In this document: piece after piece, positions 52,262 to 61,086 of the stretch
Numbering within the stretch: position 1 is the first letter of the stretch
Layout of the letters: the number at the start of each line of letters is the position of its first letter
Origin: Azonexus sp.
GTDB lineage: Bacteria; Pseudomonadota; Gammaproteobacteria; Burkholderiales; Rhodocyclaceae
Length of the DNA: 64,000 nucleotides
Assembly: GCA_017983615.1 (NCBI GenBank)
Contig: JAGOBB010000002.1
Location: 124,001 to 188,000 of the forward strand
Direction of reading: 5' to 3'
Program-made: the position numbers and the translations under genes
Notes under the pieces: generated by a model
The model's database searches: none
What the model was told of the DNA's origin: nothing
Seen by the model: the letters and a program-made list of their open reading frames with translations, nothing else

Positions 52262-52986
52262 GTTTCAGTCCAGCCAAAGCGCGCCAGTGTCGCGGCGAAT
52301 TCGCCGGACACTGGCGCTTTTATTTCCAGGCGTCGCCCGTCTGCCGGATGGTCGAAACACAATCGGACGCAGGCCAATAGCAGGCGGTGACAATCCAGGT
52401 GTTCCGCGAAGTAACGGTTGTGGCGCCCCTTGCCGTGTGTGGCATCGCCGATGACCGGATGGGCGATGTGCTTCAGGTGGCGCCGGATCTGATGACGCCG
52501 ACCGGTGACCGGTTCCACTTCCAGCAGCGCGTAGCGGCTGGTCGGATAGCGATCGACCTCGACTGGCAGTTCGATCTCGGCCAGTTTGCGGAAGTGGGTC
52601 AACGCCGGCTGGGCTTCGCAACTGCTTTGCTCCCCCCGAAATTCGTAGGCATCACGCTGGCGTGATAGCGGATGGTCGATGCTGCCTGATGCTGGTGGGT
52701 GGCCGCGGACGACCGCCCAGTAACGTTTGTCGATGGTGCCTGCCTCGAATTGCCGACCCAGTTGGCTCGCAATTTCCGGGCTTAGCCCGAACAACAGCAC
52801 GCCGGAAGTTCCTCGGTCCAGCCGGTGGGCGGGCCAGACTTTCTGACCGATCTGGTCGCGCAGGATCTGGATGGCGAAGCGGGTTTCGTGGCGATCGATT
52901 TCCGAGCGGTGGACGAGCAGACCAGGCGGCTTGTCAATGACGACGATGGTTTCGTCGCGGTAGAGGATGATTAGTTCGTCAGCCAA
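52255..52986 (-). CDS. truC: TruC/RluA family pseudouridine synthase
   Basis: A 243-residue RNA pseudouridine synthase. The catalytic Asp is in HRLDRGTSGVL. ILYRDETIVVIDKPPGLLVHR is the typical opening, and GRRHQIRRHLKHIAHPVIGD the RNA-binding region. Similarity and length fit TruC (tRNA U65). A TTG start at 52986 overlaps the CitE-like stop by 8 bases. No better start is visible. The final 15 codons form a stem-loop that serves as the CBS gene terminator. Confidence 0.85.
   Translation of the reverse strand: MADELIILYRDETIVVIDKPPGLLVHRSEIDRHETRFAIQILRDQIGQKVWPAHRLDRGTSGVLLFGLSPEIASQLGRQFEAGTIDKRYWAVVRGHPPASGSIDHPLSRQRDAYEFRGEQSSCEAQPALTHFRKLAEIELPVEVDRYPTSRYALLEVEPVTGRRHQIRRHLKHIAHPVIGDATHGKGRHNRYFAEHLDCHRLLLACVRLCFDHPADGRRLEIKAPVSGEFAATLARFGWTETQ
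52281..52325 (+). terminator. Terminator of the CBS gene inside the truC coding end
   Basis: GCGCCAGTGTC (52281-52291) pairs with GACACTGGCGC (52307-52317). The loop contains the palindrome CGGCGAATTCGCCG, which extends the stem. A T-rich run (TTTTATTT) follows. It serves plus-strand transcripts but is translated on the minus strand as part of truC. Confidence 0.85.
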
Positions 52987-53962
52987 AGAAACGGCTCTTT
53001 GCCTCGGCCGGGATGGTCATGCCGGTCACGTGGGCACGGTCGAGCAGTTCCCAGTAATAGCGGTAGGAGGCACGGTCATGCAATTTGCCGTCGTGCTGGA
53101 TCGGACCCCAGTCCTTGTCCTGGGCCGCGATCAGGATTTCAGCCGCGACCTGGACTTCGGAAAAATCGGGGCGCATGGCTTCGACGATGGGCAGAATCTG
53201 GTTGGGATGAATGCTCCACATGCGCAGGTAGCCGAATTCGGTCCGGGCGCGCCGGGCGTCGTTGCCGATGTGCTCAATGTCCTTCAGCTCGGTCGTTACG
53301 TTGTGCGAAGGCACGATGCCATTGGCCAGCGCAGCGGCGGTGATTTCGCACTTGGCGCGGGCGACCAGCGGATGATCGAACTGGCCGGGGCTCTTCATCG
53401 CGCTGCCGGGAATGGCGCCGTGATGGCCGGAGACGAAATCCATCAGGCCAAAATCCAGCGACTCGACGCCGGGCAGGGCGGCGATCTCCCACACTTCGTG
53501 CAAGGCGCCGTGCGTTTCGATCAGTACATGGACCGGAATCCTACGGTCGATGCCAAATTTAAGCTCAATTTCGCGTAGCGCCTCGATCTGGACTTGCACG
53601 TCTCCGGCGCTGCATGGTTTGGGTAGCGTGAGGAACGGCAGGCGGCTCCCGGCATGGCCGACCAGTATCTCCATGTCCTGCCGCCAGTGGGCGTGGGTCA
53701 CGTCATGAATGCGGACACCAACCCGATTGAAAAGGTTGTCCTCGCTCATGATCACTGCAGCGGCCATTTCAGCATGCTCGCGCTCGGCACCAGCATGGGC
53801 GCCATCCTCGCAGTCGCAGGTGATGTCGAAGATCGGACCTAGTTCTTTCTGCAGTTGCAGGGCCTTCCGCATCAGTTTTTCCGAGCCGGCATAATGGTCG
53901 ACTGCGGGCAGGACGGGAAAAGGCTTTTCGCCGGCAAAAAGAACCGCTTTCGGATGGCGCAT
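52979..53962 (-). CDS. CitE/HpcH-like CoA ester lyase
   Basis: A 327-residue TIM-barrel lyase of the HpcH/HpaI-citrate lyase beta family. FDITCDCEDGAHAG holds the Mg-binding acidic residues, and LIETHGALHEVWEIAALPGVE and RMWSIHPNQI match malyl-CoA lyase-like enzymes. It may cleave malyl- or citramalyl-CoA type substrates. The start at 53962 (RHPKAVLFAGEK) is preferred because the ATG at 53998 lies inside the mdh terminator. It follows mdh on the same strand. A weak dispersed element copy lies within it. Confidence 0.83.
   Translation of the reverse strand: MRHPKAVLFAGEKPFPVLPAVDHYAGSEKLMRKALQLQKELGPIFDITCDCEDGAHAGAEREHAEMAAAVIMSEDNLFNRVGVRIHDVTHAHWRQDMEILVGHAGSRLPFLTLPKPCSAGDVQVQIEALREIELKFGIDRRIPVHVLIETHGALHEVWEIAALPGVESLDFGLMDFVSGHHGAIPGSAMKSPGQFDHPLVARAKCEITAAALANGIVPSHNVTTELKDIEHIGNDARRARTEFGYLRMWSIHPNQILPIVEAMRPDFSEVQVAAEILIAAQDKDWGPIQHDGKLHDRASYRYYWELLDRAHVTGMTIPAEAKSRFFG
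53537..53573 (-). repeat. Dispersed element, one-mismatch copy in opposite orientation
   Basis: AATCCTACGGTC differs from AATGCTACGGTC at one base and is followed by GATGCC, AAATTT and CAATTTCG, closely tracking the bioF copy. It lies inside the CitE-like gene, on the strand opposite to the 11 strong copies. Confidence 0.6.
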
Positions 53963-53982
53963 GGTTTTCGGACCCTGAAATG

Positions 53983-54010
53983 AAAAAGGCCGCGGCATTT
54001 TACCGCGGCC
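53983..54010 (-). terminator. Rho-independent terminator of mdh
   Basis: On the minus strand GGCCGCGG (54010-54003) pairs with CCGCGGCC (53995-53988), followed by TTTTT (53987-53983). It ends mdh transcription before the CitE-like gene. Confidence 0.88.
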
Positions 54011-54039
54011 CTTCGATGAAGCTAAGAACTAATGCCGGA

Positions 54040-55026
54040 TTACAGCATGTCCTTGACGGCTTCGGCTTCGTCGGTCAGTTCCTTGAGCGTGATATTGATC
54101 TTCTCGCGGCTGTACTCGTCGATTTCCAGGCCTTGGATGATCTTGAAGGAATTGCCCTTGCACTCGCACGGGAAGCCGAACACGATGCCAGCCGGAATGC
54201 CGTAGGAACCATCGGACGGAACGCCCATGGTGACCCATTCGTCGGAACCGAGGACCCAGTCACGGACGTGGTCGATGGCGGCGTTGGCTGCGGAGGCAGC
54301 AGACGACAGGCCACGGGCTTCGATGATGGCGGCGCCACGCTTGCCGACGGTCGGCAGGAAAACGTCGTTGTTCCAGGCGTGATCGTTGATCAGGGCCTTG
54401 ACGCTGTCACCGTTGGAGGTACAGTAGCGGTAATCCGCGTACATCGTCGGCGAGTGGTTGCCCCAGACGACCAGCTTCTTCAGGGAAGAAACATCACGGC
54501 CGGTCTTGGTGGCCAGTTGCGACAGGGCACGGTTGTGGTCCAGGCGCAGCATGCCGTGGTAGTTGTTCGGATTGGTGCGGCCGACCTTCTTGGCTGCGGC
54601 GGCGGCGATGAAGGCATTGGTGTTACAGGGGTTGCCGACGACCAGAACCTTGACGTCTTCCTTGGCGTTCTCGGCGATGGCCTTGCCCTGAACGGTGAAG
54701 ATGGCGCCGTTGGCGGTCAGCAGGTCGGCACGTTCCATGCCCTTGGTGCGCGGACGGGCACCAACCAGCAAGCAGACGTCGGCATCCTTGAAGGCAACGT
54801 TCGGGTCATCGGTGGCAACCATGCCGGCGAGCAGCGGGAAGGCGCAGTCTTCCAGTTCCATCATGACGCCCTTCACGGCCTGCTGGGCTTGCGGCAGGTC
54901 GAGCAACTGAAGGATGACCGGCTGGTCTTTGCCGAGCATTTCGCCGGAGGCGATGCGGAACAGCAGGCTATAACCGATCTGGCCGGCGGCGCCGGTAACG
55001 GCAACGCGCATGGGGGCTTTGGACAT
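54040..55026 (-). CDS. mdh: Malate dehydrogenase
   Basis: NAD-dependent oxidation of malate to oxaloacetate in the TCA cycle. It has 328 residues, of the cytosolic-type MDH common in betaproteobacteria. NAD fold [19 protein letters not shown], substrate arginines in [25 protein letters not shown] and catalytic histidine in [12 protein letters not shown] are present. Divergent from the GntR-type regulator; the 203-base gap contains a perfect palindrome. Confidence 0.97.
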   Translation of the reverse strand: MSKAPMRVAVTGAAGQIGYSLLFRIASGEMLGKDQPVILQLLDLPQAQQAVKGVMMELEDCAFPLLAGMVATDDPNVAFKDADVCLLVGARPRTKGMERADLLTANGAIFTVQGKAIAENAKEDVKVLVVGNPCNTNAFIAAAAAKKVGRTNPNNYHGMLRLDHNRALSQLATKTGRDVSSLKKLVVWGNHSPTMYADYRYCTSNGDSVKALINDHAWNNDVFLPTVGKRGAAIIEARGLSSAASAANAAIDHVRDWVLGSDEWVTMGVPSDGSYGIPAGIVFGFPCECKGNSFKIIQGLEIDEYSREKINITLKELTDEAEAVKDML

Positions 55027-55169
55027 ATGTCGCTCCTGTATCTAACAGCGTGGTTGAAATTGTGCGGGTCTGCTCGAATGCCGGCCTGTGTTTTTCGACT
55101 TCCGTCAGTAGCTGGCACGAGAGACTATCGATGTTAGAAGTTCGGCGTTTTTCTGTCAATTCATCATCT

Positions 55170-55183
55170 GTCTTATATAAGAC
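55170..55183. promoter_or_regulatory. Candidate GntR operator GTCTTATATAAGAC
   Basis: A perfect 14-bp palindrome between divergent mdh and gntR genes. GT...AC ends and an AT-rich centre are typical of HutC-group GntR sites. It may also overlap the mdh promoter. A half-matching site lies upstream of acnB. Confidence 0.6.
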
Positions 55184-55229
55184 AACTTTTCGTGGACGCT
55201 CAGTCTGAAATGTGCTGAAATTTGCGCCC

Positions 55230-55985
55230 ATGACCCGTGACGTTTCCCGTCCTGCCGCCCGTACCGCCTCGCCGACTTTCAGCCCGCTTTATCGTCAGAT
55301 CAAGGATTTTCTGATTCGCAGTCTGGAGGAGGGAGAATGGGCGCCGGGTGACGCCATCCCCAGCGAGGGCGATCTCGCGCTGCGCTTCAATGTCAGTCAG
55401 GGAACGGTGCGCAAGGCCATCGACGAAATGGCGGCGGAGAACCTGCTGGTTCGCCGGCAGGGGAAGGGCACCTTCGTTGCTACCCACAGTGACCCGCGTT
55501 CCTTTTATCGCTTCCTGCGCCTGGTCTCCAATGATGGCAAAGCGATGCAGGCGGTCAGCGACCCCTTCTTTTGCGAAACCATCGCGGCGACGCCAGACGT
55601 TGCCAGTGTTTTGGGCTTGCAGCCAGGTGACCGGGTGATACACGTCAAGCGCCTGTTGAGATTCAACGGCGAGCCCGTGGTGTTCGACCAGATTTTTTTA
55701 GTGGCTGACCTGTTCAGTGGTCTGACCCTGGAAGGGCTGCGCGGTGGCGAACGCTCGCTCTACAGCCTGTTCGAAACCGATTTTGGCGTTCGGATGATCC
55801 ACGCCGAGGAGCATTTGCGAGCGGTTGGTGCTGACGCCCAGAGCGCGGAATTATTGGGCGTCGCTCAGGATGACCCCCTGCTGCTAGTCGAGCGGACCGC
55901 CTACACCTACGGCAACAAACCGGTTGAATGGCGTGTGGGCTTGTATTGCACGCGGCATCATTACTACCGGAACGACCTGGGCTGA
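55230..55985 (+). CDS. HutC/GntR family transcriptional regulator
   Basis: A 251-residue repressor-type protein. The winged helix-turn-helix is at about 18-85 (PLYRQIKDFLIRSLEEGEW, IPSEGDLALRFNVSQGTVRK, RRQGKGTF), followed by a UTRA effector-binding domain (about 100-245, ending EWRVGLYCTRHHYYRNDL). The setting between mdh and the sdh operon suggests control of TCA genes by a cycle intermediate. The ATG at 55230 lacks a good ribosome site; a GTG at 55212 is the alternative. sdhC begins 132 bases downstream. Confidence 0.88.
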   Translation: MTRDVSRPAARTASPTFSPLYRQIKDFLIRSLEEGEWAPGDAIPSEGDLALRFNVSQGTVRKAIDEMAAENLLVRRQGKGTFVATHSDPRSFYRFLRLVSNDGKAMQAVSDPFFCETIAATPDVASVLGLQPGDRVIHVKRLLRFNGEPVVFDQIFLVADLFSGLTLEGLRGGERSLYSLFETDFGVRMIHAEEHLRAVGADAQSAELLGVAQDDPLLLVERTAYTYGNKPVEWRVGLYCTRHHYYRNDLG

Positions 55986-56049
55986 CTTAGTGCTTGCGAA
56001 CTAGCTCCGAAATCGCCTGCGGACGGCGCGCTCAGGCTGATTTTGAATG

Positions 56050-56055
56050 TATAAT
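56050..56055 (+). promoter_or_regulatory. Possible sdh operon -10 box
   Basis: A consensus TATAAT lies 63 bases before the sdhC start. No -35 box is evident at 16-18 bases, so the promoter may need an activator, or the match may be chance. Confidence 0.35.
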
Positions 56056-56117
56056 TATGGTTCTTTTCAAACCACGTACAAGCGGATAACCGCATCTTCA
56101 CGCGAGGGATGACGTTC

Positions 56118-56504
56118 ATGGCAGAAATGACCATCAAGAAACGTCCAAAAAACTTGGACTTGACCACAATTAAATTGCCATTGCCGGGCAAGGTTTCAAT
56201 TCTTCATCGCGTCAGCGGTGCGGGTTTGTTTCTCTGCCTGCCGGCGATTCTCTGGCTGTTTGGTGCCAGCCTTGGCTCTCCGGAAAGCTTTGCAGCATTC
56301 AAGTCGGTGGCTGGTCTGCTACCGGTCAAAGTGATTCTGGCTGGCCTGCTCTGGGCTTTTGTGCATCACTTCTGCGCTGGTATCCGCTTTCTGCTGCTCG
56401 ACCTGCATGTCGGTATCGAAAAGGAAGCTGCCCGCAAGTCAGCGGGTGTCGTGCTGGCTGTCAGCATACCGCTGACCCTGATTTTGTGGGGGATGCTGCT
56501 GTGA
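56118..56504 (+). CDS. sdhC: Succinate dehydrogenase cytochrome b556 subunit
   Basis: Inner-membrane anchor of complex II binding heme b and ubiquinone. It has 128 residues with three spans. SILHRVSGAGLFLCLP holds the quinone-site Ser/Arg, and HHFCAGIRFLLLDLHVG the heme histidine region. The ATG at 56118 is 9 bases after GAGGG; the ATG at 56109 is too close. The stop overlaps sdhD by 4 bases. Confidence 0.95.
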   Translation: MAEMTIKKRPKNLDLTTIKLPLPGKVSILHRVSGAGLFLCLPAILWLFGASLGSPESFAAFKSVAGLLPVKVILAGLLWAFVHHFCAGIRFLLLDLHVGIEKEAARKSAGVVLAVSIPLTLILWGMLL

Positions 56505-56848
56505 TCAACCGTACTGTAGTTGGTGCCCATTACGGCCTCAAGGACTGGATCATCCAGCGTGCCACGGCCGTTATCATGGCAGTCTATTCCGTGCTGATCG
56601 CCGCTGTTTTGCTGGCTGTCCGTCCGTCAACCTTCGAAGCCTGGCAGGGCGTGTTCGCTAATGGCGTAATCAAGTTCCTGACCTTCCTGTTTTTCGTCAG
56701 CCTGTTCTACCACGCCTGGATTGGCGTGCGTGACATCTGGATGGACTACGTCAAGCCGACTGGCTTGCGTCTGTCCCTGCATGTGCTGACCGCGACCGCG
56801 CTGGTGGGTTACACCGCGTGGGCTGCTGCGATTCTCTGGAGGCTGTAA
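56501..56848 (+). CDS. sdhD: Succinate dehydrogenase membrane anchor subunit
   Basis: Second membrane anchor of complex II, 115 residues and three spans. GLKDWIIQRATAVIMAVYSV, FYHAWIGVRDIWMDYVKP (heme/quinone side residues) and a final span are typical. GTG start at 56501 overlaps the sdhC stop (GTGA). Confidence 0.94.
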   Translation: MINRTVVGAHYGLKDWIIQRATAVIMAVYSVLIAAVLLAVRPSTFEAWQGVFANGVIKFLTFLFFVSLFYHAWIGVRDIWMDYVKPTGLRLSLHVLTATALVGYTAWAAAILWRL

Positions 56849-56850
56849 GC

Positions 56851-58635
56851 GTGAGTATTCCTGTTCTGAAGTTTGATGCGGTGATCGTTGGCGCCGGTGG
56901 TGCTGGTCTACGTTCCGCAATCCAGTTGTCCGAAGCCGGTCTGAAGACTGCCGTGCTGTCCAAGGTCTTCCCGACGCGTTCCCATACAGTTGCTGCCCAG
57001 GGTGGCGTCGCTGCCTCGCTCGGTAACTCCGAGGAAGATCACTGGACGTGGCACATGTACGATACCGTCAAGGGTTCCGACTGGCTCGGCGACCAGGATG
57101 CGATCGAGTTTATGTGCAAAAAGGCCAACGAGGTGGTCGTTGAGCTTGAGCACTACGGCATGCCCTTCGATCGTACCGATGACGGCAAGATCTATCAGCG
57201 CCCGTTCGGCGGCCACATGTCGAACTTTGGCGAAAAGCCGGTGCGTCGCTCCTGCGCTGCCGCTGACCGCACCGGTCACGCCATGCTGCACGCAATGTAC
57301 CAGCGCAACGTCAAGGCCAACACCCAGTTCTTCGTCGAATGGATGGCTCTGGACCTGATCCGTGATGAAGAAGGCCATGTCCTCGGCGTAACTGCGATGG
57401 AAATGGAAACCGGCCAGATCGTGATTTTCCACGCCCGTGCCACCATTTTCGCGACCGGTGGTGCCGGCCGCATCTTCTACTCTTCGACCAATGCCTTCAT
57501 CAACACCGGTGACGGCCTGGGTATGGCAGCGCGTGCCGGCATCCCGCTCGAAGACATGGAATTCTGGCAGTTCCACCCGACGGGCGTGGCCGGTGCTGGC
57601 GTGCTGATCACAGAAGGCGTGCGCGGCGAAGGCGGCATCCTGCGTAACAGCAGCAAGGAACGCTTCATGGAGCGCTACGCGCCGAACGCCAAGGATCTCG
57701 CGTCGCGCGACGTGGTCTCCCGTGCCATGGCGACTGAAATCAAGGAAGGCCGTGGCTGTGGCGTCAACAAGGACTACGTCCTGCTCGACATCACCCACCT
57801 CGATCCGGCCACCATCATGAAGCGTTTGCCGGGTATCCATGAAATCGGCCTGCAGTTTGCCGGTGTCGATTGCCTGAAGGAGCCGTTGCCGGTCGTGCCG
57901 ACCTGTCACTACCAGATGGGCGGGATTCCGACCCATTACTCCGGCCGTGTCGTGATGCCGCAGGGCGGCGACATGAATGCCGTCGTGCCGGGCTTCTACG
58001 CTGGCGGCGAATGCGCCTGTGCCTCGGTGCACGGTGCCAACCGTCTCGGTACCAATTCGCTACTTGACCTGCTGGTCTTTGGTAAGTCGGCTGGTGACTC
58101 TGCCGTGGAAGATCTCAAATCCGGCAAGGCTCACCGTGACTTGCCGAAGGACGTCGCCGATAAGACCCTGGCCCGCATCGCAGCACTGGATAACCGCAAG
58201 GGCGGTGCCAACGTGCACGAAACCCGTCTGGCCATGCAGCGCACCATGCAGGATCATGCCGGCGTGTTCCGTTTCGGCGACATGCTGAAGCAGGGCGTCG
58301 AGAAGATTCTCGAAGTCGAAAAGGCTGCTCGCCAGCTCGAAATCAAGGACAAGTCGATGGCCTGGAATACGGCCCGTACCGAAGCGCTCGAAATGGAAAA
58401 CCTGATCGAAGTCGCCAAGGCTACGATGATTTCTGCCGAAGCCCGCAAGGAATCGCGTGGCGCGCATGTCCGCGACGATGCACCGGATACCGCCGAGTTC
58501 CCGAATGGTCGCAACGACAAGGAATGGCTGAAGCACACGCTGTTCTCGCCGGTTGATAACTCGATCAGCTACAAGGCGGTCAACATGCAACCCCTGACCG
58601 TCGAGGCCGTAGCCCTCAAGACGCGCTCGTACTAA
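56851..58635 (+). CDS. sdhA: Succinate dehydrogenase flavoprotein subunit
   Basis: Catalytic subunit oxidising succinate to fumarate, with covalent FAD. It has 594 residues. The nucleotide fold VIVGAGGAGLRSAIQLSE, the FAD-linking histidine in SHTVAAQGGVAA, HPTGVAGAGVLITEG and CHYQMGGIPTHYSG active-site regions, and C-terminal KEWLKHTLF are all present. GTG start with GGAGG 9 bases upstream. FAD attachment would be assisted by SdhE downstream. Confidence 0.97.
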   Translation: MSIPVLKFDAVIVGAGGAGLRSAIQLSEAGLKTAVLSKVFPTRSHTVAAQGGVAASLGNSEEDHWTWHMYDTVKGSDWLGDQDAIEFMCKKANEVVVELEHYGMPFDRTDDGKIYQRPFGGHMSNFGEKPVRRSCAAADRTGHAMLHAMYQRNVKANTQFFVEWMALDLIRDEEGHVLGVTAMEMETGQIVIFHARATIFATGGAGRIFYSSTNAFINTGDGLGMAARAGIPLEDMEFWQFHPTGVAGAGVLITEGVRGEGGILRNSSKERFMERYAPNAKDLASRDVVSRAMATEIKEGRGCGVNKDYVLLDITHLDPATIMKRLPGIHEIGLQFAGVDCLKEPLPVVPTCHYQMGGIPTHYSGRVVMPQGGDMNAVVPGFYAGGECACASVHGANRLGTNSLLDLLVFGKSAGDSAVEDLKSGKAHRDLPKDVADKTLARIAALDNRKGGANVHETRLAMQRTMQDHAGVFRFGDMLKQGVEKILEVEKAARQLEIKDKSMAWNTARTEALEMENLIEVAKATMISAEARKESRGAHVRDDAPDTAEFPNGRNDKEWLKHTLFSPVDNSISYKAVNMQPLTVEAVALKTRSY

Positions 58636-58647
58636 TTGGAGTCCAGA

Positions 58648-59358
58648 ATGAGCAAACGCATGGTTCAATTCAGTATCTACCGCTACGATCCGGACAAGGA
58701 CGACGCGCCGTACATGCAGGACATCTCGGTTGAACTCGAGCCGACTGATCGCAAGCTGTTGGACGCGCTGACCAAGTTGAAGGCCAAGGACGACGCGATC
58801 TCCTACCGTCGTTCCTGCCGCGAAGGTGTCTGTGGTTCCGACGCGATGAACATCAACGGCAAGAACGGCTTGGCCTGCCTAACCGATATCGACAGCCTGA
58901 AGCAGCCGATCGTGCTGCGTCCGCTGCCCGGCCTGCCGGTCATTCGCGACTTGATCGTCGACATGACCCAGTTCTTCAAGCAGTACCACTCGATCAAGCC
59001 TTACCTGATCAACAACGATCCGCCGCCGGAACGCGAGCGCCTGCAGTCGCCGGAAGATCGTGAAGAGCTGAACGGTCTGTACGAGTGCATTCTGTGCGCC
59101 TGCTGCTCGACGTCATGCCCGTCGTTCTGGTGGAACCCGGACAAGTTCGTCGGGCCGGCCGGTCTGCTGGCTGCCTACCGTTTTATCGCCGATACGCGCG
59201 ATCAGGCAACCAACGAGCGTCTCGACAACCTCGAGGACCCGTATCGCCTGTTCCGTTGCCACACCATCATGAACTGCGTTGACGTGTGTCCGAAGGGGCT
59301 GAATCCGACCAAGGCCATCGGCAAGATCAAGGACATGATGGTCCGTCGCGCAGTCTAA
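58648..59358 (+). CDS. sdhB: Succinate dehydrogenase iron-sulfur subunit
   Basis: Electron-transfer subunit, 236 residues. The [2Fe-2S] ligands are in SCREGVCGSDAMNINGKNG; the [4Fe-4S] and [3Fe-4S] ligands are in CILCACCSTSCPSFWW and CVDVCPKGLNPTKAI. GGAG lies before the ATG. The stop shares one base with the sdhE start (TAATG). Confidence 0.97.
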   Translation: MSKRMVQFSIYRYDPDKDDAPYMQDISVELEPTDRKLLDALTKLKAKDDAISYRRSCREGVCGSDAMNINGKNGLACLTDIDSLKQPIVLRPLPGLPVIRDLIVDMTQFFKQYHSIKPYLINNDPPPERERLQSPEDREELNGLYECILCACCSTSCPSFWWNPDKFVGPAGLLAAYRFIADTRDQATNERLDNLEDPYRLFRCHTIMNCVDVCPKGLNPTKAIGKIKDMMVRRAV

Positions 59359-59600
59359 TGGAACGCCAGGACTACGAACGCCTGCGCTGGCGCTGTATCC
59401 GTCGGGCGCTGCTTGAGCTTGACATCACGCTGACCCGGTTTCTTGATGACGGGTTTGATCAGTTGAGCGACGAGCAGCAGCAGGTGTTCGTGGAACTGGC
59501 AGATATGGAAGATCACGACCTCTGGTACTTGCTCAGTGGCAAGACAGAATGCGATGATCCTCGTTTGGCGCCCGTTGTGGCGTTGATTCGTAAGAGTTGA
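59358..59600 (+). CDS. sdhE: FAD assembly factor SdhE, variant RGxxE motif
   Basis: An 80-residue flavinylation factor for SdhA. The fold is clear (LRWRCIRRALLELDITLTRF, LSDEQQQVFVELADMEDHDLW). The family motif RGxxE reads RALLE here, with Ala for Gly. Overlap with sdhB shows it is part of the sdh operon. Confidence 0.9.
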   Translation: MERQDYERLRWRCIRRALLELDITLTRFLDDGFDQLSDEQQQVFVELADMEDHDLWYLLSGKTECDDPRLAPVVALIRKS

Positions 59601-59682
59601 GTAAGGTTTACGTTCTATCTTTGGAACGTTGACCGCTTTTTTGCAGTGCCGTAACAATTTACACCTGAACAGGGAATACACC

Positions 59683-60981
59683 ATGACGACCGAACGCAAG
59701 GCAATTTTGACAATCGATGGACAGGCTCCCGTCGATTTTCCGATCATGTCCCCGACGCACGGCAACGATTGCGTCGATATTCGCACGCTGGGTGGCAAGA
59801 CCGGTCTGTTTACCTACGACTCCGGTTTTCTCTCTACCGCCAGCTGCAAGTCCAAGGTTACCTTTATCGACGGTGACAAGGGCGAACTTCTCTATCGTGG
59901 TTACCCGATTGAGCAACTGGCCGAGAACTGCAATTTCCTGGAAGTGACCTACCTGCTGAAGAATGGTGAACTGCCGAACGGCAAGCAGAAGGTTGACTTC
60001 GAGAACACCATCAAGAAACACACGATGGTCCACGAGCAGCTGACCAAGTTCTACTCCGGTTTCCGTCGCGATGCCCACCCGATGGCTGTGATGACCGGTG
60101 TAGTTGGTGCGCTGTCGGCCTTCTACCATGATGCGATGGACTTCTCCGATGCCGAGCATCGTAATGTGAGCTTTAACCGCCTTGTCGCCAAGATGCCGAG
60201 CATCGTCGCCATGGCTTACAAGTACAGCACCGGCATGCCGTTCATGTATCCGGACAATGATCTGGACTACACCGCCAACTTCATGCGCATGATGTTTGGC
60301 AATCCGTGCGAGAAGTACAAGCCGAACCCGGTTTTGGTCAACGCACTGGACACCATTTTCACGCTGCACGCCGATCACGAGCAGAACGCTTCCACCTCGA
60401 CGGTGCGTCTGGCCGGTTCCTCCGGTGCCAACCCGTACGCCTGTATTGCTGCCGGTATCGCCTGTCTGTGGGGTCCGGCACACGGCGGTGCCAACGAGGC
60501 CTGCCTGCAGATGCTGGAAGAAATCGGCGATGTTTCCCGCGTTGGCGAGTACATCAACCGCGCCAAGGACAAGAACGATTCTTTCAAGCTGATGGGCTTC
60601 GGTCACCGTGTCTACAAGAACTTCGATCCGCGCGCCAAGCTTATGCGCAAGGTATGCAACGACGTTCTCGGCGAACTCGGCCTGGAAAATGATCGCCTGT
60701 TCAAGCTGGCCATGGAGCTGGAAAAGATCGCTCTGGAAGATCCGTATTTCGTTGAGAAGAAGCTCTACCCGAACGTCGACTTCTACTCCGGTATCGTCCA
60801 GAAGGCCATCGGTATCCCGACCGAAATGTTTACCTGCATCTTCGCGCTGGCCCGCACGGTTGGCTGGATGACGCAGTGGGAAGAAATGCTGACCGATCCG
60901 GAGTACAAGATCGGCCGTCCGCGTCAGCTCTACATTGGCGCTGCCAAGCGCGATGTCGTACCGCTTGCCCAACGCGGCTAA
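59683..60981 (+). CDS. gltA: Citrate synthase, type II
   Basis: Condenses oxaloacetate and acetyl-CoA to citrate. It has 432 residues with the N-terminal beta domain of the hexameric bacterial type. Catalytic histidines are in [20 protein letters not shown] and [14 protein letters not shown], and the Asp is in [14 protein letters not shown] precedes the ATG. It is followed by a strong terminator. It gives a reference for the altered motifs of the two citrate-synthase-like proteins near 23-24 kb. Confidence 0.97.
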   Translation: MTTERKAILTIDGQAPVDFPIMSPTHGNDCVDIRTLGGKTGLFTYDSGFLSTASCKSKVTFIDGDKGELLYRGYPIEQLAENCNFLEVTYLLKNGELPNGKQKVDFENTIKKHTMVHEQLTKFYSGFRRDAHPMAVMTGVVGALSAFYHDAMDFSDAEHRNVSFNRLVAKMPSIVAMAYKYSTGMPFMYPDNDLDYTANFMRMMFGNPCEKYKPNPVLVNALDTIFTLHADHEQNASTSTVRLAGSSGANPYACIAAGIACLWGPAHGGANEACLQMLEEIGDVSRVGEYINRAKDKNDSFKLMGFGHRVYKNFDPRAKLMRKVCNDVLGELGLENDRLFKLAMELEKIALEDPYFVEKKLYPNVDFYSGIVQKAIGIPTEMFTCIFALARTVGWMTQWEEMLTDPEYKIGRPRQLYIGAAKRDVVPLAQRG

Positions 60982-60991
60982 TCAGAAAATT

Positions 60992-61018
60992 GGGCGGCCG
61001 CGAGGCCGCCCTTTTTTT
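60992..61018 (+). terminator. Rho-independent terminator of gltA
   Basis: GGGCGGCC (60992-60999), loop GCGA, GGCCGCCC (61004-61011), followed by seven T. It ends the sdh-gltA transcript before sucA. Confidence 0.93.
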
Positions 61019-61086
61019 ACCTGTGGAATTTGTTGTTTCCGCAGCCCGCAGTAACAGTGGAAAAAAATACCCTAGAGGGGATGCCC

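Noticed and set aside
53963-53998. Longer start for the CitE-like gene at 53998
   Set aside because: The extra codons lie inside the mdh terminator stem and T run, so they are unlikely to be coding.
59659-60972. Long minus-strand open frame (437 codons) opposite gltA
   Set aside because: It mirrors the gltA codon pattern, has no ribosome site and no recognisable product.
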